DNA from: Tetrastigma voinierianum | Lineage: Eukaryota > Streptophyta > Magnoliopsida > Vitales > Vitaceae | NCBI GenBank assembly: GCA_016808115.1 | Contig: JAEQBH010002430.1 | Span: forward strand, 186,001 to 250,000 | Reading direction: 5' to 3' | Length of the DNA: 64,000 bases | Shown here: positions 46,257 to 58,563 of the stretch, piece after piece | Layout of the letters: each line of letters starts with the position of its first letter | How positions within the stretch are numbered: the first letter of the stretch is position 1 | Made by a program: the position numbers and the translations under genes | The notes under the pieces: model-generated | Seen by the model: the letters and a program-made list of their open reading frames with translations, nothing else | Told to the model about the DNA's origin: nothing | Database searches by the model: none

Positions 46257-48109
46257 AAGCTCCTGAGTAGTAGTGCGGAGCTTCCAGCGCCTATTCATCA
46301 AGTTTTTGTACTTTTTGGGAGAGTTGAAGTCCCATTGTATATATTTTTCTTTTTATTTTTAGTTTGTTTTTTTAATTAGTTTTCCTATTATAGTAGTGAT
46401 CTGAACTGGGATTCGGAGTTGGATGAATGTAAATCAAAGCTTCATTTATGTCTGAACTTTCATGGAATCTGGGATTTTTAATGGAATTCATTTTTCTTTA
46501 GTTTTGAGTACAATTTCAATGAATTTGTTTGATCAACTAGTCATTGTCATTTGTGATCCAAATTTGAGCATGTTTCAGAGAAGAGCTTGCTGCAATATTT
46601 ATTAATCACTTTTAATGTTGTTTAGAAGGAAAATGGGAAGCGACGAACCGGTATTACTCCTACATTGAACTGCTCGAATATCATTGGGTACCCGTAAAGA
46701 GTCATGTGGTCATCGCTTGATTTCCGTGAACTTTCTCCTGAAAGTGACATAAAGACGGACTACTGAGAGCAAGGAGTAGTCACTGGGGTAAATTACACTA
46801 ATATTATTCAACTAATGCACTCTTCGACTCACTGGGTATATCACCGGTGAAGATCTAGCTCTAACCAAGGTTCCTCCCAAGTGACAAGTAGGGCGTGTTC
46901 CCGAGGCATATGATCCACCCATCGATCTAACATCAGCTTTAATTTAAGAAGTTTCACCTCGCCTGAGAGGAACAATCTCAACCCCGTTATGTAGACTTTA
47001 CTATGGAGAGGGAATTCCTATCTAATTGATGGCTGAGGTACCATTTAATTTGGAGAGTGCTTGCATTACCTTGTTTATGGGGGCAATCAGTTTTCAGTCC
47101 TAAGAGATGACTATGAAATACTGAGAAGGAAAAACAGTTAGATCTTAAAGAGGATCGGGCTTTATATGGGCAAATTTCTGTAATCTATCGCTTAAAGATA
47201 GAAGTGTGGTAAGTCGAGAGTAAATGTGTGGTGTTGTGGAAAATCCATTGCTACACATTTGCTCGACAATTCCAAGGTTCATGTCCATTACTTAATATTT
47301 TATTTGAACTAAGTGATGGTCACAACACTGGTTATTCCCGCAGTTATTCGCAAATTCTATGGAACTCTCTAATAATGTATTTTAGAATTTCATTATTTCT
47401 TTGATTCACTTTACTTTAGAAGTTAAATCTATCAAGAAATTTGGAAGTTCAAATAGTGAGGATCTTTAGTAGTGAGGGTAGTTAATCTTCAAATTTTCTA
47501 ATCAATCCTCGTGGGAATGATATATGGACATAAAAATCCACTTTATTACTTGTTTGACCTGTGCACTTGCAGTGAGTAGACCAAAAACATATTTAAATTG
47601 CAAATTATTACTTAAACAACATAAAACAAATTTTATATATATTTAGACAAACAAGTTTTTGGCATGATTATTAGGGATTGAACAATCTCTGGTGGTAATG
47701 CTAAAAATTGTGTTGGTCACATTTTTTGGTCTATGTTTAAAAATCAATCAACCAGCTACACTTGTGTACCAAAAATGAAGAGTTTCATCGAAGATCCAAA
47801 GGAGAATATTTGGGGGAAATCAAAAGGTTTGGGCTTATGAGGTGTTCTTAAGGCCTCTTACCATCTCTATTACTCTTCAAGAGGTAGGGTCCTTCCTATT
47901 TTGGTTTTATTTCTACATTTTTGGTTGATTTATAACGATCCAAGGGGTCGATTTAAGGACCTATTGTCAATACTGTATGTTTTAGGCGTTTTATGATTAT
48001 TTGCAGTAATGATTTAAATATTTAGACGCTAGGAGTTGTTTAGACTGCCTGATTTGTTCATATCATTTAGACTGAATATGACTATTTAGTCGTTTCATGG
48101 CTATTTTAT

Positions 48110-48560
48110 AATGCTAAGGCTGTTTATGGCTTGTTTGCTGGACTCAAGCTAGCTAGCTTTTAAGGTTTGTTTAAGGGGCTATTTGGGAGTTGCTTAAGGA
48201 GCTATTTGGGGTTGTTTTATGGCTATTTATGGCTTGTTTAAGGGTTGTTTTGAGATAGTTTTAAGGTTTGTTTAAGGGGCTGTTTGGGAGCTATTTAAGG
48301 GTTTATTTGGGGCTGTTTTTTGGTTGTTTTGGGTTGTTTATGGCTTGTTTTTGGGGTGTTTGGGGCTAGCTTGGCATTCGTTTAAGGGGTCATGAGTTAT
48401 TTGGCAAATGCTTTATTGCTTGTATAAGGGGATGTTCAAATTCCGCTTTATGGTCTATTTATATCGTTGACGCTTTTTAAGGTCCGTTTAATATCAGTTT
48501 AGGGTTGTTTTATGGTTTGTTTCGGGGCCATTATATGGCTCGTTTAGGGGCTATAATGTG
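48110..48560. repeat. G/T-rich minisatellite in LTR H
   Basis: Words such as 'ggcttgtttaaggggct', 'atttgggag' and 'tttatggct' alternate; 'aaggtttgtttaaggggct' recurs at 48161 and 48262 (about 101 bp). C is rare on this strand, giving strong strand asymmetry. Confidence 0.75.
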
Positions 48561-50179
48561 GGATGTTTTGTGGGCATATTATATGTTACATTTTGCTTAG
48601 AGGATTAAGGGTGTTATTGCTTGATTATGTAATGACATGCTTGATTGTTGTTAGATAAAATGTTGATATATGTGTATTAATATATTGACATTGGAATGAG
48701 TGTTTTTTTAGAGATTATATGCATATGATATGATTGTCCATGATACATGATGAAATGTGTGATTTAAGTTATCCATGTGACATTCACTACATATGAGACA
48801 TGACATCAAGTATGCACGGTACATTACACGATACAGCACCCGGGACATCACATTTCATGAGTGTGAGTGCATGGTTGAAATCAAACACCATATTTGGTAA
48901 TTGATACGTGGCTCGATATCGTTGGACCAAGTTCAACAAAGTCGCACGGTTGCATGACATGGAAAACTTGTGTCGGGTATAGTAAGAAGGGCTAGACACT
49001 CCCTCGGGTAAGAGGCCGATTACTGGTTCATACATTCCTACGGTGAAAGTCCAAAAAGTGTAGATAGGCGTGCGAAGCCGGCGATGTGATTCCAAAATCC
49101 GCTACCCACAAAGACACATGGTTTTGTTTGTAAAGTGATCATTGGATGAAATTCATCAATTACACATTGACATTGCATTGTGTGGTGGGAGTTGGTGAAG
49201 ACTTGGGGTATGGTGCATGAGTGATTTTCATCTCATTGCATGGCATGACATGTGGAATTCCAACCTAGAACACCGCACATCACCGAACGTTGATAACGGA
49301 ATGTCGTTTTACTGACACGCACTTAAAAAGAGCAGCCCAATACTTGGTCATGTTCACCTTACATACGGAAAAACATTGAGCGCGGATATACACTGTGATA
49401 TTACACAACGCAGCGTAGAAGGAAGATTTAATTTGTGGTTTATAAATTCTTTTTGTAATAATTTTTTTGAAAATTACTTATATAATGTACTGTGTAAAAG
49501 AGTTGTAATTTGAACCATATGAACTATTTTTTACATAGCAGACCCCATTTGTTATTACGCTTTTCTGACAAAAAAGTCAACACTCATTTTTATTTCTTTG
49601 AAAACCCATTTTAAAAATGGTTTTGGAGTCACCACTTATTTTTGTTTTATTTTAATAAGGAAAACAAAATAAGAAAGAAAAATCTTATATGTGACTCCTG
49701 ATAGTAAAAGGCAGGTCAAAACCGAGTATAGGTCCGGAGGTCAAGTTACTTATCGAGAAGGTATGATGGAAGCGTAGCACCCCTCTAAGCCCCTAAAGTC
49801 GGGTCTCTACTAAACAAGCAAAGAAAAATATGATTTTTGACTAATAGATCAATGTATACCAAAGACAAATAATAACAATACAATAACACTAGACATATAT
49901 AAATGAATAGACAAATAAATAAATAAATGAATAAGAAAAGTTAGATGAGAGAAATGTGTTGCATATCCGAAGTCTTATCAATTAGAAACAATGTTAGTGC
50001 AATATATAAAATACAAAATATTCATAATCAATTATAAATTGGTTATAGATCAGATGTCAAATTATTTATTAAAATGATACATGGGATGTCGAGCTCCACC
50101 CAAGCCCATTTATCTGTTACACAAATTAATTTCACCAGATTCCATTTTATAGGAACTGTAAAATTAATCATGTGCTTTG

Positions 50180-50690
50180 AATGTTTGAAAGCCAGTTTGA
50201 AATTGAATTTTTGGAAATTGGTAGTTTGTAGTTGAAATTTGACATTTGAGAATTTTAAATTCGGATTTTGGAAATTTAAAATTTGAACTTTTTTTGAGAC
50301 TTTAATTTTAGAAATTTAGAATTTAGAGATTTGAAACTAGGACACTTGAATTTTGAAATTGAGATTTGGAAATTTGAAATTTGTCACTTGAATAATTGAA
50401 ATTGGACATTGGGGGACTTGGATTTTGAAATTAGGGTACTTTATTTTTAAATTTTGAAACTTGAAAAACTGAAATTAGGAATTGAGGGACTTGAATTTTG
50501 AAATTATAACACTTGAATTTTGAAGTTGGGAATTGTAAGTTTTAAATTGGAGATTTGGAATTTGAAATTAAAAATCGGAGAATCGAATTTTTAAATTAAG
50601 AATTTATAAACTTAAAAAAAAGATTGTGAAAATTGGAAACTGGGCATGTTTAAAATTTTGAAATTAGAAATTTAAATAAGTTAAAGGTAG
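50180..50690. repeat. 'gaaatttggaaatttg' low-complexity block
   Basis: About 500 bp of degenerate TTTGAAATT, GAATTTTGAAATT and TTGGAAATT words, units of 9-20 bp. Almost no C on the + strand. Confidence 0.8.
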
Positions 50691-50694
50691 GAGT

Positions 50695-51030
50695 TTGATG
50701 GGCAAAAGAGTACGGTCAAAGGAGTATAATAGACTTAATGGGTTGGTCAAAGAGGTCTAATGAGTTTGACAGGTTGAGTTAAAGGTCCTAATGGGTTGGG
50801 CCTAGAGAGATGACATGACTTTATTGACTAAAGTCCTAATGACTTTGGTTAAATGTCGTAATGGGTTGAGCCTAGAGAGATGATAGAGTTTTATTGACTA
50901 AGTCCTAATGGGTTTGGTCAAATGACTTAATGGGTTGATCAAAGGACCTACTGGGTTGGGCCTTATGGATCGATCGAAGGACTTGGTCAAAAAATCTAAT
51001 GGTCTTGGTCAAATCCTGGATTAGGTAAAT
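50695..51030. repeat. 70-bp minisatellite
   Basis: 'gggttgggcctagagagatga' starts at about 50793, 'gggttgagcctagagagatga' at 50863 and 'gggttgatcaaagg' at 50933, a regular 70-bp step. Units share 'tttattgactaa.gtcctaatg'. Confidence 0.8.
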
Positions 51031-51159
51031 TACGGGTACAAGCAAAGCTTAGTCAACAATATACAATCTCGATGATAATGAAACGGCAAGATAAATAAAT
51101 AATTAAAAAAAAGTGATATACACAACAATGATCAATTTACACAACAATGATAAACTGAG

Positions 51160-53107
51160 TGTGACGCCCCATTTCCCGGGGGTCCCGTTGACTACCATCA
51201 ACTCATGAAAAACTCCAGAAAATCACGCGAGACCCATACACGAGCAAAATGGTCACATTGGTCTGCACATCATACTCACCAAAATATAATCAACTATATT
51301 ACAATAGTTTCAAGAGTTATTACATCACTCTTAATACGAACATATATTAAAATTAAGAATTCTAATACATGTTTTACAAAATATATATCTAAGCCACAAT
51401 CTGGCTTTCTTCTTAAAAGTGGTCTCTAGTGAGCTCCATCTTCCTGAACACTCCCTGTACCTGAAATATTTTCCCTCGACAGGGTGAGCCATGCCTAGTA
51501 GTGATAATCTCATACATGGGTTACTCCCCACCTAAGTGCACATGTAATGGCAACCAAAAACATTCAAGCAAATGCATGATCCTACTTGAATATCTACATG
51601 CCTAATCCCATGTCTCGAGTCCTCACCAACTCCCCTCACACATGCTATGCCATATGAAAACCGCCTTCAACAAAAAAAAAAATATTTGTTTTAATTGTGG
51701 GCAACCCTTCGATATATATACGTTGGACAATCCTTCGAGGTGAATTTGTTAGGTAACTGTCCGAAACAATTAATGGGCCCCTCAAACATGAATTGTTGGA
51801 CAATTTTCCTAACACAATTCTTCGGACAACTTTCCGATAAAATTATTATTTTTAATAATTTTACAAAAGAATTCATCGTTTGACAACCTCCGATTAATGT
51901 ATCATGCACTCACGCCTCACTATTCTAGGATAGTTCTACAGATACGAAATGCATTATGCCATTTCCTATAACAAATTCCAATGGCTCACACACAATTATA
52001 TTTCATATAATTCAAACATCATGTTAACACATTAAATTACATACATTAACAATTCTTTTTCCCACATATCTCAAGCCATTCATTTTTAAGCAATATTATG
52101 CAAATAACACACACATGGACAATTTCTGGGGCCCAACCATCAATCCTATTCTGCTTTTAACACCCAATAGTAATGGGCCGCCCATGGACAACCCCTCAGT
52201 CAAGCACGGCTCCACTTCTTCGAACCAACACGGCTACCCGCTCACAACACCCAAAACCACAAGTTGCATGTTATTCAAATATCAAGCAATAACACACAAA
52301 TATAACACACATACAAGGCACACAAGGACCATTTTTAGTCCGAGATCGGCCCTAGAACTATCCAAACGGGTCCCTGCCATTTTCAAGATCACCCTGAATT
52401 TTTGACTGCTCAAACGTACCCACTCACCGCCTCATACCATCCAAAAACCGTTTAAATGGCTCTTGCCGAAAAATAAACCAAGTAGGAGAAGACCCCTCTC
52501 GTGAGTTTGTCAAACCCACAAAATCTAGATCCAAGCCGAGCCTCAAGCATGGGGAGCAACTTGCCTCGCTCACCGGATTCAAGGTCCGATTGGTCGGAAT
52601 TCCTGTATAGGTAGAGCTTCTCTCTCTTAAAAAAATCCCTCTTTTCTCTCCTGCTCACTCGCTTGCTCTTTTCCCCTCTAAACTCCATGGGCCAACTCGG
52701 CCAAGAGAATTGTCCTCTCATGCCATGTGTCCAATTGCCATTGGTTCCTTGGATTACACACACATCCCTTATCCATAATAATGGATTTCCATCGACTTAG
52801 GAGATGCCACATGTCCACGTGGGCCCCACTTGGCTCTCCTTGTTTGACTCATTCTCGCACCGACACAGATAATCTCGGGGAACACCTAAATGTGCCAAGT
52901 GTCCCGCATTACCCTCGTTGCCTCGAAAAACGTGCAAATTATGACTGTCTCGGAATTCGACGAAATTCGACGTGGTAGCTAGATTTCGCAAGATGATTCT
53001 AACGATGAAGTCTGTTTTGTCATCCGAGATTTAGAAAAATTTTGGATTTTGACCGAAATTACCATTTTACCTTTTTTCAGAAAATTAGAATTTTCTCCGG
53101 TTTTACA
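51160..53107 (-). mobile_element. Solo chromoviral LTR (antisense)
   Basis: TGTGACGCCCCATTTCCCGGGGGTCCCG start and ...TCCGGTTTTACA end, 1,948 bp. Flanks CTGAG (51155-51159) and CCGAG (53108-53112) form a TSD with one change. It contains the class segments 'gtgagccatgcctagtagtgataatctc' (~51484) and 'tagctagatttcgcaaga' (~52976). Confidence 0.85.
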
Positions 53108-54480
53108 CCGAGTATGAGAGAAACTAAGCAAATCATATTTTAATGAAGATGAAGATCTCATAGCAAAATTATATACCAGAAAAATACTATACAACAATGG
53201 TGAACCCAATATGGAAGAATAATAAAACTGTTTTTTTAATAAAGATGGATCTTACAAAATTATTCATGATTGTCACTAAAATTTCAATGATAGCTCGCAT
53301 GAATTTCACCTATTCTAAAAAAAATCAGCATCATTCCCATACACTTCTCTCGTGTTCTTCCACTTAAATTTCAGTGGTAACTCACATAAATTTCAGTCGC
53401 AAATCCTCCATGAAAATTCTACTACACACATGAATTCACTTCATGATCATGTGCTATCCGTTTAGGGGCAACCATTATTCCCCTTGGATTTCTAGTAAGA
53501 ACCCACCCCAAATTCAGCCCTTGCTTTCACTAAAAAACAGTACTCTTCTAACCTTCAGCTCATGTTTTTTTTATTTATTAAAATTTCAGCACACACATGC
53601 CTGAGTTCCAACCACCATTATTTCTATCATAACCTTAATGAACTTCTACCTTAGTTTCAACCATTATTCTCATTAAACCTTCAACAAACATCCACCTTTG
53701 TTTCAGTCCCATGATTTCATTAAACTCTCAGCAAATAACCCCTGTTTTTATTAGATTCTCAGTCCAACTCAGTTTCAACCCTTTAGTCTTGCTCCTTGAA
53801 TAACCATGATGTATAGCCACACTATTAAGCAAGTATGGGCGTGTAAATTCAAAATTTTCTCTACTTAATCCTCATGACATTAAAAAAAAAAAAAAAAAGA
53901 ATGAGTACAACTACAGGCTACATATTGGTCAACTAAAACATGTAATGAAAATATAATGATAAATAATGACAATGAATAATAAATAAATAAAAAAGGTAAA
54001 TAAAATAGCAATGAAACGAAAATCACTTGAAGTCTACAAAATATTGGATAAAAAAAAAATAGTGAATGACCCCTACCATATTTTATCTCCCAGCTTCAAT
54101 GAAATATATATAAGAAAAAGAGGAAAACAACAAATCATAATAATAAGATAAAGAGAAAGAAAATCCAATGGGAAACTCCTAGCTACTGCCCTACCTCTTA
54201 CAGTGGGATTCCGGAAAATTTCCTTCCCAGTCGCCTCCCCTAAGAATTCCACCATTTCTTTCTCCACACCGTGATCTCTCCTTCTCCCCAAGAGTCGAGG
54301 TTGCTCCCAAAAAAAAAAAAAAAGAAAAGAAAGATGGCTCCTCCTTTTCTTTCTTTTGGCTTCCCCTTAAACCCTAGTCTCCAAAAAGCGCCTTAAACCC
54401 TAAAAAGATCCCTTTTTATACTAAAAACAAAAAAAGAAAAAACCCTTTTTAGCCATCTCGAGGGCTCTACAAATATGTTC
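53108..54480 (-). mobile_element. LTR I, right part
   Basis: After the solo LTR the sequence is AT-rich with repeated 'aaatttcagt' words (53270-53780). On minus, a TATA-like GTATAAAAAGG (~54412-54422) precedes AAGG.CGCTTTTTGG and 'agggttta', a promoter-plus-leader look. A possible LTR start TGTAGAGCCCTCG lies at about 54470 on minus. Limits are tentative. Confidence 0.4.
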
Positions 54481-55139
54481 CTTTATTATAGAGCTCACAA
54501 GTGGAGTGAACATGAACAATGGAATGAAAAGTTAGTGAAATGAGATGAACTCTATGAAAGAAAAAAAAAAAAAAAAAAAGACCTCAAAAGTGTCCAAAAG
54601 GAACAATAGCTCACTCAAACTCAAGTAGCTAAAGGAGTTCTAAATAAATAAATAAATAAAAAGAATTGAGAACAAAGTCATGATATAGATCTGAGCTCCC
54701 TCTAAGAAGGTCCTTTCAAAGGTGAAACCCGCATTGAAATCTAAAGCAAGTGGGAATTGGCCTGCCCATGGGTGCTAGAATGGTCTTATGCACTGTGTAT
54801 CGATCAACACCCGTCATGTTGACATAAAAAGACGCGAATGCTCCACAAAATTGTGCAACCAATAAGGGAATATGTTCTGAAGGCAAATGGTATGCTAATG
54901 AAAACCCCATAATGGTCATAGACTCGCAAAGGGCTCATGAACCAGCAAGTGGAAAGTAAGACAGCTGAAAGAAGCCATGTGATCAAAGCGAGTAGTGCTA
55001 GCGACCATGAATACTGGTAGCGATATCTTTAATGAAGATGAAATCTAAGGGTCCGAACTATGGTGAAGGCAACAAAATGTCTAATTTGAAACGAGGAAAC
55101 ATAAAGGCAAAGCCTGAACCCCTTTATTCAAGATGTAGA

Positions 55140-55870
55140 AGGTAGAGGTGAAGTCTAAATGCCTTTATTTATGGAAGACGAAGTCTGAACGTCTAATCTA
55201 TATGAGGGTGAATTCTGAATGCCTAATCTATAGAAGACGAAGTCTGAATGTCTAAGCTGTGGTGCTAGCAAATGTGATGCAGATGAAGTCTGAACATCTG
55301 ATTTGCAGAAGACGAAGTCTGAACATTTGATTTGTGGTGCTAGAAAATGTGATGCAGATGAAGTTTGAACATCTAATCCATATGAAGGCAAAGTCTGAAC
55401 ACCTGATATGCAGAAGACGAAGTCTGAACATCTAAACTGTAGTGCTAGAAAATATGATGCAGATGAAGTCTGAACATATGATACATATGAAAGCGAAGTT
55501 TGAATGCCTGATATGCAGAAGACGAAGTCTGAACGTCAAAGTTGTGGTGCTAGCAAATGTGATGCAGATGAAGTCTGAACATCTGATCCATATGAAGGTG
55601 AAGTCTGAATGCCTGATCTGCAGAAGACGAAGTTTGAATGTCTAAACTACGGTGCTAACAAATGTGACGCAGATGAAGTATGAGCATCTGATCCATATGA
55701 AGGCAAAGTTTGAATGTCTGATCTGTAGAAAATGAAGACAAAGGTGAGGTCTGAACGCCTGATCCAAATGAAAAGAGTAGAGGCGAAGTCTGAACACCTA
55801 TAAAATCTAGAAAGCAAAGGCAAAGTCTGAATGCCTGAAATCTATGAGGGCAAACATGACCCAGTGTGCT
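55140..55870. repeat. 105-bp minisatellite
   Basis: 'tgctag.aaatgtgatgcagatg' starts at 55263, 55338, 55443, 55548 and 55653: steps of 75, 105, 105 and 105 bp. Each unit contains three sub-repeats of the type 'gaagacgaagtctgaacgtctaa'. The 105-bp unit is a multiple of 3, so reading frames stay open across units on both strands. Confidence 0.93.
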
Positions 55871-56419
55871 GAGTCCTCGAACTCCTGAACAATCTGTTGT
55901 GAAAACCTCATCTTGTATAAACATATGTAAAAGGCAGAATAATATATGCATGGATCTCTGTATCTCAAGAACACTTCTATCAATGTAAAGGGGATCCACC
56001 AATTAAACAAGGACTTCCAAATAATTGTCATTAAAGCCAAATCATCTCATCAATAAAATAAAGGGATATGCTTCAGTATGGCAAGTGGAACATCACATCG
56101 AGTGGATATCCGAAGTGACTCTAGGCAATCAACACTATGCTCAAAAGTCGAACCAACCATGTCATCAGAAATAGTACGAGCATGTGCATCTATCATGAAG
56201 GACCAATAAGAACTAAACGTCCAAAATGAATAACTCCATTCATCGACTCAAAAATCCATGCTAGAAGCATATATGGAATTTGACTCTGAAATCTCGAGAC
56301 ACCCAAGATAGAGGGTCCCAGAATAATGCCAAAAAATGGATGAAAAAAATAGTACATGAGAAATGTTTGCCAAATCTCATGGCTCAACAAAGATCCATTG
56401 AATAAATAATACTGGAGCA

Positions 56420-57180
56420 AAATGTCACAATGAAGCTCTTCCTCGGAAAAAACTATCTACACACCTCTAAAGATCGTGTAATCTCAAAAAATAGGGAAAT
56501 ATACTCCGGGATGACATCTACCTGAAATTTCATAATGAGGCTCATCCTCTCGATGAAAATTATCTGCACAAACCAACCACCTCCAGATGGTCCCGATAAC
56601 TATGGGGTACGCCCTAGTATGGCATCCAACAGAAGCATGATGAAATAAAGAGAATGTCATAACAAGGCTCATCCTCTCAATAAGGATTGTCTGCACAACC
56701 AACAAACTCCAGATGATCTCGCTAACTAGAGGGGTATGCCCTAGTATGACATCCAACAAAAACATGATAAAGTCAAAAAATGTCATAATAATGGCTCATA
56801 TCCTCGATAAGAACTGTATGCACAAACCAACCACCTCCAAATGATCTCGAAAGATAGGGGATATGGCCTAGTGTGGCATCTATCAAAACATGATGAAATC
56901 CCAAAAATGTTATAACAAGACTCATTCTCTTGATAAGGATTGTATGCACAAACACCTGATGATCCTTGCGAATAAGGGATATGCCCAAGTATGACATGTA
57001 TGCCATCCAATAGAGATGTGATGAAACCCTCAAATATCAAAATATGGCTCGACATCTCAGCAAGAATTTGTCTACACAAACCAACAAATCTAGATGATCC
57101 TGACAGATAGGGGATATGCCCTAGTATGGCATCTAATGCTCCATAGTGTCCAAAAAAATCAATTGAAATCCATGCATCCA
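56420..57180. repeat. ~127-bp minisatellite
   Basis: 'tagtatggcatccaac' or a variant occurs near 56513, 56621, 56748, 56875, 56993 and 57127 (steps 108, 127, 127, 118, 134). Each unit has 'aatgaggctcatcctctcgat', 'tgcacaaaccaac', 'ccagatgatct' and 'gggatatgccctagtatg'. Confidence 0.9.
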
Positions 57181-58563
57181 CCAATAAAGAAAGGCAACCT
57201 TGGGTCATCAAAAACCGCAACTAGAAATGAATCCAAGCACTAGTAAGGCATCTCCTAGAAAAAATAAACATGATAACGTCCAAATATCAACTAAGTCTCA
57301 AATACCTATCCAAGTAGATGTTGTCAAAGAAAACGTCAAATCTCATGGTCTTAGGGTGGTCTTACGACATGGACCGTAATGTAGGCTTAGGGTGATAAGG
57401 TAAAAGAAATGAAGCGAAACTAGGCTCAAATACCCAATGACCAACCTCGTGCCCTCGTGTGTGGAATGCCACATGCATAAGAAGTCTCATGAGCCACGAA
57501 CAGAAGAACATCCAACGAGAGTGCCAGTGATAATGATGAGATGCAAAAAGTGTAACATGTGGCGAGATAGGTAAAAGGACAAGGATGTAGAGTGAAACAT
57601 CATACTCAAAATCAATAAACATATGAGGGTGATAAATGTGAAAATAAGAGGTATGAAGTCAAGAAGATAAATAACAGTAAGGGAAAAAATGATGATGATA
57701 TGATGAATCTACCCAAATCACTGCATGGGGAAGACATGTCGTCGACAAATGGGATGATGAATATGACACTTACTCGGAGCCCCTAGGATAGAATCAATCA
57801 TCTCACACACCACTAATAAAATCTCAAAGTAAACACATGATATTGGGATTTCGGGAAGCTCACAAACGAACTCCCACAAGTAATACATACACTCAAAACA
57901 ATGATCCTCATAAATCCATATGCATACTCAATGAATATTGATAATGAATACATACACATTCGCATTTTTTTATTTTTTATTTTTTTGTGCATAGACTGAA
58001 TAAAACAATGAGAAACAAACCAATATGGCAATAAAAGAATATATCTCCAAGCGCAAAGGTACAATAAAACAACTCTAATGAATGACATAAGCCTCTCAAA
58101 CTATAGGTCTTTGAATAAATGTCGATGGAATGAGTGAAGCAACGACACGACAAACCCCTCTGCAGTAAAATGAAAATATCACCAATCTAAGTGGGAAAGA
58201 ATGAGATAGAACAAGAAGTCATATAGAAGGAAAGTGGTGAAAACATAGAAACTATGAAATGGAGCGGATACAATGAAGTGAATGTGGTAAGGCAATGTAA
58301 AGAATATGTCAATCTGTCCATAACTCATAAGATCCCTAAACTAAGGCATCCATACACCAGAGGGCCCCTATCCCAAGTATGAAAAGGTAAGTAAGGCAAT
58401 AAGAGAAAGGTAGGTCAAAATGCGCAAGTGAGGCTCAATGGGCTAGCAATGGTAAAAATGTGAGTAACATGTGATAAGGTATATGGCTAACCGAAATGAT
58501 GGCCACCCATCCTGCGACCATGGTCTCAAATGTAAAAAATTTTCAGTTGATCCACGTTGGTTG

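Larger units (their letters stand above)
45368..47754 (+). mobile_element. Tat-like solo LTR with perfect TSD
   Basis: TGATGAGTCTAAAACTC...AATCAACCA, 2,387 bp, flanked by exact GCTAC (45363-45367 and 47755-47759). It is related to the antisense solo LTR at 8190 and, more distantly, to element J's LTRs: shared start, palindromes, GGGCCC-TATA promoter, 'cgctgtgacataaag.cggactactgag' region and end segment 'tggtaat...ttttggtct'. No internal sequence. Confidence 0.93.
44792..49540 (+). mobile_element. LTR H (sense, 3' truncated) hosting a solo LTR
   Basis: TGTAAAACCCGAG start, with 'ctagatcttagatgacaaaactgaccc', 'ttcgtcgagccaagaactaaagttcatct' and, after the nested LTR, 'tttcatcgaagatccaaagg'; the same order as the 5' LTR of element F (58564-59250). 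The nested insertion at 45368-47754 splits 'gagagctacgcgtgggtac'-type sequence. A repeat block at 48110-48560 is part of it. It fades into another LTR near 49540 without a CA end, so the 3' end is truncated. Confidence 0.65.
49541..51159 (-). mobile_element. LTR I, left part (Tat/Ogre-like, antisense)
   Basis: 'ttttggagtcaccacttattt...gtgactcc', 'gtataggtccggaggtcaagttact' and 'tagcacccctctaagcccctaaagtcgggtctctactaaac' resemble the conserved 3'-end region of Tat/Ogre-type LTRs from my knowledge; a search is needed. It continues through two repeat blocks (50180-50690, 50695-51030) to the solo LTR at 51160. Confidence 0.45.
54481..58563 (-). other. Probable Tat/Ogre-like 3' UTR, minisatellite-rich, no gene
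   Basis: Four kb without protein motifs between LTR I and element F. It has a 105-bp array (55140-55870), a ~127-bp array (56420-57180) and AT-rich text with many 'aatgaagtg'-like words. Open frames here exist only because repeat units are multiples of three or lack stops. In Tat/Ogre elements the region between pol and the 3' LTR is known to hold variable tandem repeats, which fits the position next to LTR I. Confidence 0.5.

Noticed and set aside
47660..47680. TGGCATGATTATTAGGGATTG, resembling a decayed tRNA-Asp primer site
   Set aside because: It lies inside the solo LTR and aligns with LTR-internal sequence of element J and of the LTR at 8190; the true LTR end with its TSD is at 47754.
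54355..54420. 'aaccctagtctcc' and 'aaccctaaaa' words resembling telomere repeats
   Set aside because: Only isolated copies; no tandem TTTAGGG array.
56783..57220. 145-residue minus-strand frame with hydrophobic stretches
   Set aside because: It is the translation of the ~127-bp minisatellite; neighbouring frames show the same repeated peptide.
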